From Hydractinia symbiolongicarpus (Eukaryota > Cnidaria > Hydrozoa > Anthoathecata > Hydractiniidae): 64,000 bases of DNA. Within the stretch, counting starts at the first letter, position 1. The number at the start of each line of letters is the position of its first letter. This document shows, in pieces, positions 38,370 through 52,052 of the stretch. The notes under the pieces are model-generated. The model was not told the origin of the DNA and did not search any database. It saw nothing but the letters and a program-made list of their open reading frames with translations. Position numbers and translations under genes: made by a program. The DNA lies in NCBI RefSeq assembly GCF_029227915.1, contig NC_079887.1:18103650-18167649 (forward strand). The letters run 5' to 3'.

Positions 38370-39580
38370 ACCAATGCTAAAACCAGCGCAGGCACGTGGA
38401 ACCACGTGATTTTTTTAAGGCCTTTATTAGGCGTAAAAAGGCCATATTACGGCTTTTAGAGGCCTGTGCGCGTAGTTGACTGTGTTTTTAAGACATGGTG
38501 CAATGGAAAACGACTTGGGACGTCGTAGTCCATTGACAGTGAAAGGATTAGACCAATGGTAAATAGCGCAGGCACGTGGAACCAAGTGATTTAAGTGTGA
38601 GGCCCTTACTAGGTGTCAAAAGGCCATATTACGGCCTTTAGAGGCCTGTGCGCGTAGTTGACTATGTTTTAAAGACATGGCGCAATGGAAAACGACTTGG
38701 GACGTCGTAGTCTATTGAGAGTTGAAGGACTTGACCAATGGTAACCTGCGCAGGCACGTCAAAATACGTGATTTGTGTGTAAGGCCTTTATTTGGCGTCA
38801 AAAGGCCATATTACAGCGTTTAGAGGCCTGTGACCGTAGTTGACTGCGTTTTAAAGACATGACGCAATGGAAAGTGACTTGGTACGTCGTAGTCCATTGA
38901 CAATGCAAGGATTAGACCAATGGTAACCTGTGCAGGCACGTGGAACCACGTGATTTACGTACAAGCCTTTTATTAAGCATCAAAAGGCCATATTACAGTC
39001 TTTACAGGTCTGTGCGCTTAGTTGACTGTGTTTTAAAGACATGGCGCAATGTAAAACAACTTGGGACGTCGTAGTCTAATGAAAGTTGAAGGACTAGACC
39101 AATGGTAACCTGCGCAGGCACGTGGAACTACGTGATTTATGTGTAAGGCCTTTATTAGGCAGCAAAAGGCCATATTACAGCGTTTAGAGGCCTGTAAGCG
39201 TAGTTGACTGTGTTTTAAAGACATGACGCAATGGAAAACGATTTGGGACATCGTAGTCTATAGAGAGTGGAAAGATTAGACCAATGGTAACCTGCGCAGG
39301 CACGTGAAACCACGTGATTTACGTGTAAGGCCTTTATTAGGTGTCCAAAGACATATTACGGCCTTCAGAGGACTGCAAGAGTAGTTGACGGTGTTATTAA
39401 GTCTAGGCGCAATGGAAAATGACTTGGTACGTCGTAGTCTATTGATGGTGGAAGGATTAGACCAATGGTAACCAGCGCAGGCACGTGGAACCACGTGATT
39501 TAAGTGTAATGCCGTTACTAGCTGTCAAAAGGCCATATTACGGTCTTTAGAGGTCTGCAAGCGTAGTTGACGGTGTTATA
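38370..39580 (+). repeat. Partial copy of the 11-mer, offset 2727 bp
   Basis: It matches about 35643-36853 shifted by 2727 bp (15 monomers), starting at AATGCTAAAACCAGCGC. Together with the preceding partial copy it overlaps the part of the unit around 35643-36015, so that part is present twice here. Confidence 0.78.
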
Positions 39581-42373
39581 AAGCCATGGCGCAATGGAAA
39601 ACAACTTGGGAAGTCGTTGTCCATTGAGAGTGGCAGGATTAGACCCATGGTAAACAGCGCAGGCACGTGGAACCACGTGTTTTACGTTTAAGGCCTTTAT
39701 TAGGCATCAAAACGCCATATTACAGAGTTTAGAGGCCTGTGACCTTAGTTGACTGCGTTTTAAAGACATGACGCAATGGAATACGATTTATGACGTCGTA
39801 ATCCATTGAGAGTGGAAGAATTACACCAATGGTAGCCTGCGCAGGCACATGGAACCACGTGATTTACGTGTAAGGCCTTTATTAGGCATCAAAAGGCCAT
39901 ATCACAGTCTTTACAGGTCTGTGCGCGTAGTTGACTGTGTTTTAATGACATGACGCAATGGAAAACGCCTTGGGACGTCGTAGTCCATTGAGAGCGGAAG
40001 GATTAGACCAATGGTAACCCTCGCAGGCACGTGGAACCAAGTTATTTAAGTGTGAGGCTTTTACTAGGTGTCAAAAGGCCATATTACGGCCTTTAGAGGC
40101 CTGTGCGCGTAGTTGACTATGTTTTAAAGACATGGCGCAATGGAAAACGACTTGGGACGTCGTAGTCTATTGAGAGTTGAAGGACTTGACCAATGGTAAC
40201 CTGCGCAGGCACGTCAAAATACGTGATTTGTGTGTAAGGCCTTTATTTGGCGTCAAAAGGCCATATTACAGTCTTTACAGGCCTGTGCGCGTAGTTGACT
40301 GTGTTTTAATGACATGACGCAATGGAAAACGCCTTTGGACGTCGTAGTCCATTGAGAGCGGAAGGATTAGACCAATGGTAACCTGCGCAGGCACGTGGAA
40401 TCACGTGATTTAAGTGTAAGGCCCTTACTAGGTGTTAAAAGGCCATATTACGGCCTTTAGAAGCCTATAAGCGTAATTGACCGTGTTTTAATGACATGAC
40501 GCAATGGAAAACGATTTGGGAAGTCGTAGTCCATTGAGAGTGCAAGGATTAGGCCAATGGTAACCTGCGCAGGCACGAGGAACCACGTTATTTTTTTAAG
40601 GCCTTTATTAGGCGTAAAAAGGCCATATTACGGCCTTTAGAGGCCTGTGCGCGTAGTTGACTGTGTTTTAAAGACATGGCGCAATGGAAAACGACTTGGG
40701 ACGTCGTAGTCTATTGAGGATTGAAGGACTAGACCAATGGTAAACAGCGCAGGCACGTGGAACCACGTGATTTAAGTGTAGGCTCCTTACTAGCAGTCAA
40801 AAGGCCATATTACGGTCTTAAGAGGTCTGTAAGCGTAGTTGACGTTGTTATAAAGCCAAAGCGCAATGGAAAATGACTTGGGACGTTGTAGTCTATTAAG
40901 AGTGGAAGGATTAGAGCAATGGTAACCTGCGCAGGCACGTGGAATCACGTGATTTAAGTGTAAGCCGCGGACTAGGTGTCAAAAGGCCATATCACAGTCT
41001 TTACAGGTCTGTGCGCGTAGTTGACTGTGTTATATAGCCATGGTGCAAAGGAAAACGACTTGGGAAGTCGTAGTCCATTGAGAGTGGAGGGATTAGACCA
41101 ATGGTAAACAGCGCAGGCACGTGGAACTACGTGATTTATGTGTAAGGACTTTATTAGGCATCAAAAAGCCATATTACAGCGTTTAGAGGCCTGTAAGCGT
41201 AGTTGACTGTGTTTAAATACATGACGCAATGGAAAACGATTTGGATCTTCGTAGTCTATAGAGAGTAGAAAGATTAGACCAATGGTAACCTGCGCAGGCA
41301 CGTGAAACCACGTGATTTACGTGTAAGGCCTTTATTAGGTGTCAAAAGGCGTATTACGGCCTTCAGAGGCCTGTAAGTGTAGTTGACGGTGTTATTAAGC
41401 CTGGGCGCAATGGAAAACGACTTGGTACGTCGTAGTCTATTGATGGTGGAAGGATTAGACAACTGGTAACCAGCGCAGGCACGTGGAACCACGTGATTTA
41501 AGTGTAAGGTCCTTACTAGCAGTCAAAAAGCCATATTACGGTCTTAAGAGTTCTGTAAGCGTAGTTGACTGTGTTTAAATACATGACGCAATGGAAAACG
41601 ATTTGGGACTTCGTAGTCTATAGAGCGTGGAAAGATTAGACCAATGCTAGCCTGCGCAGGCACTTGGAACCACGTGATTTACGTGTAAGGCTTTTATTGA
41701 GCATCAAAAGGCCATTTTACAGTCTTTACAGGCCTGTGCGCCTAGTTGACTGTGTTTTAATGACATGACGCAATGGAAAACGCCTTGGGACGTCGTAGTC
41801 CATTGAGAGCGAAAGGATTAGACCAATGGTAACCCTCGCAGGCACGTGGAGCCACGTGATCTAAGTGTGAGGCTTTTACTAGGCATCAAAACACCATATT
41901 ACAGTCTTTAGAGGCCTGTACATGTAGTTGACGTTGTTATAAAGCCATAGCGCAATGGAAAACGATTTGGGACGTCGTAGTCTATAGAGAGTGGAAAGAT
42001 TAAACCAATGGTAACCTGCACAGGCACGTCGAAATACGTGATTTATGTCTAAGGCCTTTATTAGGCTGCAAAAGGCCATATTACAGCGTTTAGAGGCCTG
42101 TGCGCGTAATTGACTGTGTTTTAATGACATGACGCAATGGAAAACGATTTGGGAAGTCGTAGTCCATTGAGAGTGCAAGGATTAGGCCAATGGTAACCTG
42201 CGCAGGCACGAGGAACCACGTGATTTTTTTAAGGCCTTTATTAGGCGTAAAAAGGCCATATTACGGTCTTTACAGGCCTGTGCGCGTAGTTGACTGTGTT
42301 TTAAAGACATGGCGCAATGGAAAACGACTTGGGACGTCGTAGTCTATTGACAGTGCAAGGATTAGACAAATGG

Positions 42374-43607
42374 TAAATAGCGCAGGCACGTGGAACTACG
42401 TGATTTATGTGTAAGGACTTTATTAGGCATCAAAAAGCCATATTACAGCGTTTAGAGGCCTGTAAGCGTAGTTAACTGTGTTTAAATACATGACGCAATG
42501 GAAAACGATTTGGGACTTCGTAGTCTATAGGGAGTAGAAAGATTAGACCAATGGTAACCTGCGCAGGCACGTGAAACCAAGTGATTTACGTGTAAGGCCT
42601 TTATTAGGTGTCAAAAGGCGTATTACGGCCTTCAGAGGCCTGTAAGAGTAGTTGACGGTGTTATTAAGCCTGGGCGCAATGGAAAACGACTTGGTACGTC
42701 GTAGTCTATTGATGGTGGAAGGATTAGACAACTGGTAACCAGCGCAAGCACGTGGAACCACGTGATTTAAGTGTATGGTCCTTACTAGCAGTCAAAAAGG
42801 CCATATTACGGCCTTTAGAGGCCTCTGCGCGTAGTTGACTGTGTTTTAAAGACATGGCGCAATGGAAAACGACTTGGGACGTCGTAGTCTATTGACAGTG
42901 CAAGGATTAGACAAATGGTAACCTGCGCAGGCACGTGGAACCACGTGATTTACGTACAAGGCTTTTATTAAGCATCAAAAGGTCATATTACAGTCTTTAC
43001 AGGCCTGTGCGCTTAGTTGACTGTGTTTTAAAGACATGGCGCAATGGAAAACGACTTGGGACGTCGTAGTCTAATGAGAGTTGAAGGACTAGACCAATGG
43101 TAAATAGCGCAGGCACGTGGAACTACGTGATTTATGTGTAAGGACTTTATTAGGCATCAAAAAGCCATATTACAGCGTTTAGAGGCCTGTAAGCGTAGTT
43201 AACTGTGTTTAAATACATGACGCAATGGAAAACGATTTGGGACTTCGTAGTCTATAGGGAGTAGAAAGATTAGACCAATGGTAACCTGCGCAGGCACGTG
43301 AAACCAAGTGATTTACGTGTAAGGCCTTTATTAGGTGTCAAAAGGCGTATTACGGCCTTCAGAGGCCTGTAAGAGTAGTTGGCGGTGTTATTAAGCCTGG
43401 GCGCAATGGAAAACGACTTGGTACGTCGTAGTCTATTGATGGTGGAAGGATTAGACAACTGGTAACCAGCGCAGGCACGTGGAACCACGTGATTTAACTG
43501 TATGGTCCTTACTAGCAGTCAAAAAGGCCATATTACGGCCTTTAGAGGCCTCTGCGCGTAGTTAACTGTGTTTTAAAGACATGGCGCAATGGAAAACGAC
43601 TTGGGAC
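42374..43607 (+). repeat. 4-mer HOR (727 bp), about 1.7 copies
   Basis: The segment starting TAAATAGCGCAGG at 42374 recurs at 43101, offset 727 bp. The match covers the GTTAACTGTGTTTAAATAC monomer, the CTGGGCGC monomer and the GGACAACTGG-type junction, and ends near 43607 (ACTTCG versus ACGTCG). A related segment lies at 41104-41490, and a later relative at 63050-63860. Confidence 0.82.
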
Positions 43608-45261
43608 TTCGTAGTCTATAGAGAGTGGAAAGATTAGACCAATGGTAGCCTGCGCAGGCACGTGGAACCACGTGATTTACGTGTAAGGCTTTTACTAAGC
43701 ATCAAAACGCCATTTTACAGTCTTTACAGGCCTGTGCGCCTAGTTGACTGTGTTTTAATGACATGACGCAATGGAAAAGGCCTTGGGTCGTCGTAGTCCA
43801 TTGAGAACGGAAGGATTAGACCAATGGTAACCCTTGCAGGCACGTGGAACCACGTGATCAAAGTGTGAGGCTTTTAATAGGCATCAAAACACCATATTAC
43901 AGTCTTTAGAGGCCTGTACACGTTGTTGACGTTGTTATAAAGCCATAGCGCAATGGAAAACGACTTGGGACGTCGTAGTCTATTCAGATTGGAAGGATTA
44001 GAGCAATTGTAACCTGCCCAGGCACGTGGAATCACGTGATTTACGTGTAAGGAATTTATTAGGTGTCAAAAGGCGTATTACGGCCTTCAGAGGCCTGTAA
44101 GAGTAGTTGACGGTGTTATTAAGCCTGGGCGCAATGGAAAACGACTTGGTCCGTCGTAGTCTATTGATGGTGGAAGGATTAGACAACTGGTAACCAGCGC
44201 AGGCACGTGGAACCACGTGATTTAAGTGTAAGGTCCTTACTAGCAGTCAAAAAGGCCATATTACGGCCTTTAGAGGCCTCTGCGCGTAGTTAACTGTGTT
44301 TTAAAGACATGGCGCAATGGAAAACAACTTGGGACGTCGTAGTTTATTGACAGTGCAAGGATTAGACCAATGATAACCTGCATAGGCACGTGGAACCACG
44401 TGATTTACGTGTAAGGCTTCTATTAGGCATCAAAAGGCGATATTACAGTCTTTACAGGCCTGTGCGCCTAGTTGACTGTGTTTTAATGACATGACGCAAT
44501 GGAAAACGCCTTGGGACGTCGTAGTCCATTGAGAGCGGAAGGATTAGACCAATGGTAACCCTCGCAGGCACGTGGAACCACGTGATCTAAGTGTGAGGCT
44601 TTACTAGGCATCAAAACACCATATTACAGTCTTTAGAGGCCTGTAAGCGTAGTTGACTGTGTTTTAAAGACATGACGCAATGGAAAACAACTTGGGACGT
44701 CGTAGTCTATAGAGAGTGGAAAGATTAGACCAATGGTAACCTGCACAGGCACGTGAAACCACGTGATTTACGTGTAAGGCTCTTTATAGGCATCAAAATG
44801 CCTTATTACGGTCTTTAGAGGCCTGTGCGCGTAGTTCACTGTGTTTTAAAGACATGGCGCAATGGAAAACGATTTGGGACGTCGTAGTCTATAGAGAGTG
44901 GCAAGGTTAGACCAATGGTAACCTGCGCAGGCACGTGGAACCACGTGATTTACGTGTAAGGCCTTTATTAGGTGTCAAAAGGCATATTACGGCCTTCAGA
45001 GGCCTGTAAGAGTAGTTGACGGTGTTATTAAGCCTAGGCGCAATGGAAAACGACTTGGGAAGTCGTAGTCCATTGAGAGTGGAAGGATTAGACCAATGGT
45101 AAACAGTGCAGGCACGTGGAACCTGTGATTTACGTGTAAGGCCTTTATTAGGCATCAAAAAGGCCATATTACAGTGTTTAGAGGTCTGTAAGCGTAGTTG
45201 ACTGTGTTTTAAAGATATATCGCAGTGGAAAACAACTTGGGACGTCGTAGTCCATTGACAG

Positions 45262-45276
45262 TGAAAGGCACGTGAA
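45262..45276 (+). repeat. 27-bp microhomology deletion in a monomer
   Basis: GTGAAAGG is joined directly to CACGTGAAACC at 45268/45269. Compared with the usual monomer, 27 bp from GATTAGACC to GCGAAGG are missing. AAGG lies at both ends of the lost segment, so a four-base microhomology explains the event. Confidence 0.85.
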
Positions 45277-45869
45277 ACCACGTGATTTACGTGTAAGGCT
45301 TTTATTAAGTGTCAAAGGCATATTACGGCCTTCAGAGGCCTGTAAGAGTAGTTGACGGTGTTATTAAGCCTAGGCGCAATGGAAAACGACTTGGGAAGTC
45401 GTAGTCCATTGAGAGTGGAAGGATTAGACCAATGGTAAACAGTGCAGGCACGTGGAGTCACGTGATTTACGTGTAAGGCCTTTATTAGGCATCAAAAGGC
45501 CATATTACAGTGTTTAGAGGCCTGTAAGCGTAGTTGACTGTGTTTTAAAGACATGACGCAGTGGAAAACAACTTGGGACGTCGTAGTCCATTGACAGTGA
45601 AAGGATTAGACCAATGGTAACCTGCGAAGGCACGTGGAACCACGTGATTTGCGTACAAGGCTTTTATTAAGCATCAAAAGGCCATATTACAGTCTTTACA
45701 GGCCTGTGCGCGTAGTTGACTGTGTTTTAAAGACTTGGCGCAATGGAAAAAGACTTGGGACGTCGTAGTCTAATAAGAGTTGAAGGACTAGATCAATGGT
45801 AACCTGCGCAGGCACGTGGAACTACGTGATTTATGTGTAAGGCCTTTATTAGGCAGCAAAAGGCCATAT

Positions 45870-48800
45870 TACAGCGTTTAGATGCCTGTAAGCGTAGTTG
45901 ACTGTGTTTTAAAGACATGACGCAGTGGAAAACAACTTGGGACGTCGTAGTCCATTGACAGTGAAAGGATTAGACCAATGGTAACCTGCGAAGGCACGTG
46001 GAACCACGTGATTTGCGTACAAGGCTTTTATTAAGCATCAAAAGGCCATATTACAGTCTTTACAGGGCTGTGCGCGTAGTTGACTGTGTTTTAAAGACTT
46101 GGCGCAATGGAAAAAGACTTGGGACGTCGTAGTCTAATGAGAGTTGAAGGACTAGATCAATGGTAACCTGCGCAGGCACGTGGAACTACGTGATTTATGT
46201 GTAAGGCCTTTATTAGGCAGCAAAAGGCCATATTACAGGGTTTAGAGGCCTGTAAGCGTAGTTGACTGTGTTTTAAAGACATGACGCAATGGAAAACAAC
46301 TTGGGACGTCGTAGTCTATAGACAGTGGAAAGATTAGACCAATGGTAACCTGCGCAGGCACGTGAAACCACGTGATTTATGTGTAAGGCTCTTTTTAGGC
46401 ATCAAAATGCCATATTACGGCGTTTAGAGGCCTGTGCGCGTAGTTCATTGTGTTTTAAAGACATGGCACAATAGATAACGATTTGGGACGTCGTAGTCTA
46501 TAGAGAGTGGCAAGGTTAGACCAATGGTAACCTGCGCAGGCACGTGAAACCACGTGATTAACGTGTAAGGCCTTTATTAGGTGCCAAAAGGCCATATTAC
46601 AGTCTTTAGAGGCCTGTGCGCGTAGTTCACTGTGTTTTAAAGACAAGGCGCAATAAAAAACGATTTGGGACGTCGTAGTCTATAGAGAGTGGCAAGGTTA
46701 GACCAATGGTAACCTGCGCAGGCACGTGAAACCACGTGATTTACGTGTAAGGCCTTGATTAGGTGTCCAAAGGCTTATTACGGCCTTCAGAGGCCTGTAA
46801 GAGTAGTTGACGGTGTTATTAAGTCTAGGCGCAATGGAAAACGACTTGGTACGTCGTAGTCTATTGATGGTGGAAGGATTAGACCAATGGTAACCAGCGC
46901 AGGCACGTGGAACCACGTGATTTAAGTGTAATACCGTTACTAGCTGTCAAAAGGCCATATTACGGTCTTTAGAGGTCTGCAAGCGTATTTGACGGTGTTA
47001 TAAAGCCATGGCGCAATGGAAAACAACTTGGGAAGTCGTAGTCCATTGAGAGTGGCAGGATTAGACCCATGGTAAACAGCACAGGCACGTGGAACCACGT
47101 GTTTTACGTGTAAGGCCTTTATTAGGCATCAAAACGCCATATTACAGCGTTTAGAGGCCTGTGACCTTAGTTGACTGCGTTTTAAAGACATGACGCAATG
47201 GAATACGATTTGGGACGCCGTAATCCATTGAGAGTGGAAGAATTACACCAATGGTAGCCTGCGCAGGCACATGGAACCACGTGATTTACGTGTAAGGCTT
47301 TTATTAGGCATCAAAAGGCCATATCACAGTCTTTACAGGTCTGTGCGCGTAGTTGACTGTGTTTTAATGACATGACGCAATGGAAAATGCCTTGGGACGT
47401 CGTAGTCCATTGAGAGCGGAAGGATTAGACCAATGGTAACCCTCGCAGGCACGTGGAACCACGTGATTTCAGTGTGAGGCTTTTACTGGGCATCAAAACA
47501 CCATATTACAGTCTTTAGAGGACTGTACACGTAGTTGACGTTGTTATAAAGCCATGGCGCAATGGAAAACTTCTTGGAAAGTCGTAGTCCATTGAGAATG
47601 GAAGGATTAGACCATTGGTAAACAGCGCAGGCACGTGGAACCACGTGCTTTACGTGTAAGGCCTTTATTAGGCATCAAAAGGCCATATTACAGAGTTTAG
47701 AGGTCTGTGACCGCAGTTGACTGCGTTTTAAAGACATGACGCAATGGAAAACGATTTGGGACGTCGTAATCCATTGAGAGTGGAAGAATTAGACCAATGG
47801 TAGCCTGCGCAGGCACGTGGAACCACGTGATTTACGAGTAAGGCTTTTATTAGGCATGAAAAGGCCATATTACAGTCTTTACAGGCCTGTGCGCGTAGTT
47901 GACTTTGTTTTTATGACATGACGCAATGGAAAAGGCCTTGGGACGTCGTAGTCCATTAAGAGCGGAAGGATTAGACCAATGGTAACCCTTGCATTTACGT
48001 GGAACCACGTGATTTAAGTGTGACGCTTTTACCAGGCATCAAAACACCATATTACAGTCTTTAGAATCCTGTACACGTAGTTGACGTTGTTATAAAGCCA
48101 TAGCGCAATGGAAAACGACTTGGGACGTCGTAGTCTATTAAGAGTTGAAGGACTAGACCAATGGTAACCTGCGCAGGCACGTCGAAATAGGTGATTTATG
48201 TGTAAGGCCTTTATTTGGCGTCAAAAGGCGATATTACGGTCTTTAGAGGCCTGTTAGCGTAGTTGACGGTATTATAAAGCCATGGCGCAATGGAAAACAA
48301 CTTGGGAAGTCGTAGTCCTTTGAGAGTGGCAGGATTAGACCCATGGTAAACAGCGCAGGCACGTGGAACCACGTGTTTTACGTGTAAGGCCTTTATTAGG
48401 CATCAAAAGGCCCTATTACAGCGTTTAGAAGCCTGTGCGCGTAGTTGACTGTGTTTTAAAGACATGACGCAGTGGAAAACGATTTGGGACGTCGTAGTCC
48501 ATTGAGAGTGAAAGGATTAGACCAATGGTAAATAGCGCAGGCACGTGGAACTACGTGGTTTATGTGTAAGGCCTTTTGTAGGCATAAAAAGGCAATATTA
48601 CAGCGTTTAGAGGCCTGTAAGCGTAGTTGACTGTGTTTTAAAGACATGACGCAATGGAAAACAATTTGGGATTTCGTAGTCTATAGAGAGTGGAAAGATT
48701 AGACCAATGGTAACCTACGCAGGCACGTCGAAATACGTGATTTATGTGTAAGGCCTTTATTTGACGTCAAAAGGCCATATTACGGTCTTTAGAGGCCTGT

Positions 48801-51800
48801 TAGCGTAGTTGACGGTGTTATAAAGCCATGGCGCAATGGAAAACAACTTGGGAAGTCGTAGTCCATTGAGAGTGGCAGGATTAGAACCATGGTAAACAGC
48901 CCAGGGACGTGGAACCACGTGTTTTGCGTGTAAGGCCTTTATTAGGCATCAAAAGGCCATATTTCAGCGTTTGGAGGCCTGTGCGCGTAATTGACTGTGT
49001 TTCAATGACATGACGCAATGGAAAACGATTTGGGAAGTCGTAGTCCTTTGAGAGTGCAAGGATTAGGCCAATGGTAACCTGCCCAGGCACGAAGAATCAC
49101 GTGATTTTTTTAAGGCCTTTATTAGGCGTAAAAAGGCCATATTACGGCTTTTAGAGGCCTGTGCGCGTAGTTGACTGTGTTTTTAAGACATGGCGCAATG
49201 GAAAACGACTTGGGACGTCGTAGTCCATTGACAGTGAAAGGATTAGACCAATGGTAAATAGCGCAGGCACGTGGAACCAAGTGATTTAAGTGTGAGGCCC
49301 TTACTAGGTGTCAAAAGGCCATATTACGGACTTTAGAGGCCTGTGCGCGTAGTTGACTATGTTTTAAAGACATGGCGCAATGGAAAACGACTTGGGACGT
49401 CGTAGTCTATTGAGAGTTGAAGGACTTGACTAATGGTAACCCTCGCAGGCACGTGGAACCACGTGATTTAAGTGTGAGGCTTTTACTGGGCATCAAAACA
49501 CCATATTACAGTCTTTAGAGGCCTGTACACGTAGTTGACGTTGTTATAAAGCCATGGCCCAATGGAAAACGACTTGGTACGTCGTAGTCTATTGATGGTG
49601 GAAGGATTAAACCAATGCTAAAACCAGCGCAGGCACGTGGAACCACGTGATTTAAGTGTAATGCCGTTACTAGCTGTCAAAAGGCCATATTACGGTCTTT
49701 AGAGGTCTGCAAGCGTAGTTGACGGTGTTATAAAGCCATGGCGCAAAGGAAAACAACTTGGGAAGTCGTAGTCCATTGAGAGTGGCAGGATTAGACCCAT
49801 GGTAAACAGCGCAGGCATGTGGAACCACGTGTTTTACGTGTAAGGCCTTTATTAGGCATCAAAACGCCATATTACAGCGTTTAGAGGCCTGTGACCTTAG
49901 TTGACTGCGTTTTAAAGACATGACGCAATGGAATACGATTTCGGACGTCGTAATCCATTGAGAGTGGAAGAATTACACCAATGGTAGCCTGCGCAGGCAC
50001 ATGGAACCACGTGATTTACGTGTAAGGCTTTTATTAGGCATCAAAAGGCCATATCACAGTCTTTACAGGTCTGTGCGCGTAGTTGACTGTGTTTTAATGA
50101 CATGACGCAATGGAAAACGCCTTGGGACGTCGTAGTCCATTGAGAGCGGAAGGATTAGACCAATGGTAACCCTTGCAGGCACGTGGAACCACGTGATCAA
50201 AGTGTGAGGCTTTTACTGGCCATCAAAACACCATATTACAGTCTTTAGAGACCTGTACACGTAGTTGACGTTGTTATAAAGCCATAGCGCAAGGGAAAAC
50301 GACTTGGGACGTCGTAGTCTATTAAGAATAGAAGGATTAGAGCAATGGTAACGTGTGCAGGCACGTGGAATCACGTGATTTAAGTGTAAGTCCTTTACTA
50401 GGTGTCAAAAGACCATATTACGGCCTTTAGAGGCCTATAAGCGTAGTTGACGGTGTTATAAAACCATGGCGCAATGGAAAACGATTTGGGAAGTCGTAGT
50501 CCATTGAGAGTGGAAGGATTAGAACAATGATAACCCTCGCCGGCACGTGGAACCGCGTGATTTACGTGTAAGGCTCTTATTAGGCATCAAAATGAAATAT
50601 TACGGCCTTTAGAGGCCTGTGCGCGAAGTTCACTGTGTTTTAAAGACATGGCGCAATGGAAAACGATTTGGGACGTCGTAATCCATTGAAAGTGGAAGAA
50701 TTAGACCAATGGTAGCCTGCGCAGGCACGTGGAACCACGTGATTTACGAGTAAGGCTTTTATTAGGCATAAAAAGGCAATATTACAGCGTTTAGAGGCCT
50801 GTAAGCGTAGTTGACTGTGTTTTAAAGACATGACGCAATGGAAAACAATTTGGGATTTCGTAGTCTATAGAGAGCGGAAAGATTAGACCAATGGTAACCT
50901 GTGCAGGCACGTGGAATCACGTGATTTAAGTGTAAGTCCCTTACTAGGTGTCAAAAGACCATATTATGGCCTTTAGAGGCCTATAAGCGTAGTTGACCGT
51001 GTTATAAAGCCATGGCGCAATGGAAAACGATTTGGGAAGTCGTAGTCCATTTAGAGTGGAAGGATTAGAACAATGATAACCCTCGCCGGCACGTGGAACC
51101 GCGTGATTTACGTGTAAGGCTCTTATTAGGCATCAAAATGAAATATTACGGTCTTTAGAGGCCTGTTAGCGTAGTTGACGGTGTTATAAAGCCATGGCGC
51201 AATGGAAAACAACTTGGGAAGTCGTAGTCCATTGAGAGTGGCAGGATTAGACCCATGGTAAACAGCGCAGGGACGTGGAACCACGTGTTTTGCGTGTAAG
51301 GCCTTTATTAGGCATCAAAAGGCCATATTTCAGCGTTTGGAGGCCTGTGCGCGTAATTGACTGTGTTTCAATGACATGACGCAATGGAAAACGATTTGGG
51401 AAGTCGTAGTCCATTGAGAGTGCAAGGATTAGGCCAATGGTAACCTGCCCAGGCACGAAGAATCACGTGATTTTTTTAAGGCCTTTATTAGGCGTAAAAA
51501 GGCCATATTACGGCTTTTAGAGGCCTGTGCGCGTAGTTGACTGTGTTTTTAAGACATGGCGCAATGGAAAACGACTTGGGACGTCGTAGTCCATTGACAG
51601 TGAAAAGATTAGACCAATGGTAAATAGCGCAGGCACGTGGAACCAAGTGATTTAAGTGTGAGGCCCTTACTAGGTGTCAAAAGGCCATATTACGGCCTTT
51701 AGAGGACTGTGCGCGTAGTTGACTATGTTTTAAAGACATGGCGCATTGGAAAACGACTTGGGACGTCGTAGTCTATTGAGAGTGGAAGGACTTGACCAAT

Positions 51801-52052
51801 GGTAACCTGCGCAGGCACGTCAAAATACGTGATTTGTGTGTAAGGCCTTTATTTGGCGTCAAAAGGCCATATTACGGTCTTTAGAGGCCTGTTAGCGTAG
51901 TTGACGGTGTTGTAAAGCCATGCTGCAATGGAAAACAACTTGGGAAGTCGTAGTCCATTGAGAGTGGCAGGATTAGACCCATGTAAACGCGCAGGCACGT
52001 CGAACCTTGTGCTTTACGTGTAAGGCCTTCATTAGGCATCAAAAGGCCATAT
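45870..52052 (+). repeat. Domain D 34-mer HOR (6183 bp), copy 1
   Basis: It is a 34-monomer unit whose tandem copy follows. Matching landmarks at a 6183-bp offset include TTTACAGGGCTGTGCGCG (46059/52242), ATTACAGGGTTTAGAGG (46232/52415) and GCGCAATAAAAAACG or its variant near 46647/52830. The left edge is uncertain by about 400 bp, because 45480-45840 is itself a local duplicate of the unit start and also matches the copy 2 start at 6547 bp. Confidence 0.85.

Larger units (their letters stand above)
31900..45268. repeat. Domain C: new monomer variants, 11- to 15-mer HORs
   Basis: Monomer types absent or rare upstream appear here. They include GATTTTTTTAAGGCC followed by GGCGTAAAAAGGCC, GAGGCTTTTACTGGGCATC with AAACACCATATT and TGTACACGTAG, CACGTCAAAATACGTG, and GTTTAAATACATGACGC. 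HOR relationships are a 2.0-kb tandem pair (32751-36751), a further partial copy at 2183 bp (about 37213-38198), another at 2727 bp (about 38370-39580), and a 4-mer near 42.4-43.6 kb. No genes or insertions are seen. Confidence 0.8.

Noticed and set aside
40955-40985. Unusual AAGCCGCGGACTAGG variant as a possible foreign insertion
   Set aside because: It is only a few substitutions within an otherwise normal monomer, and spacing is unchanged.
44907-45281. 124-codon minus-strand open frame, the longest in the window
   Set aside because: It lies wholly inside satellite monomers and is long only because the 27-bp deletion at 45268 shifts frame between two monomers. Its peptide is the usual satellite translation.
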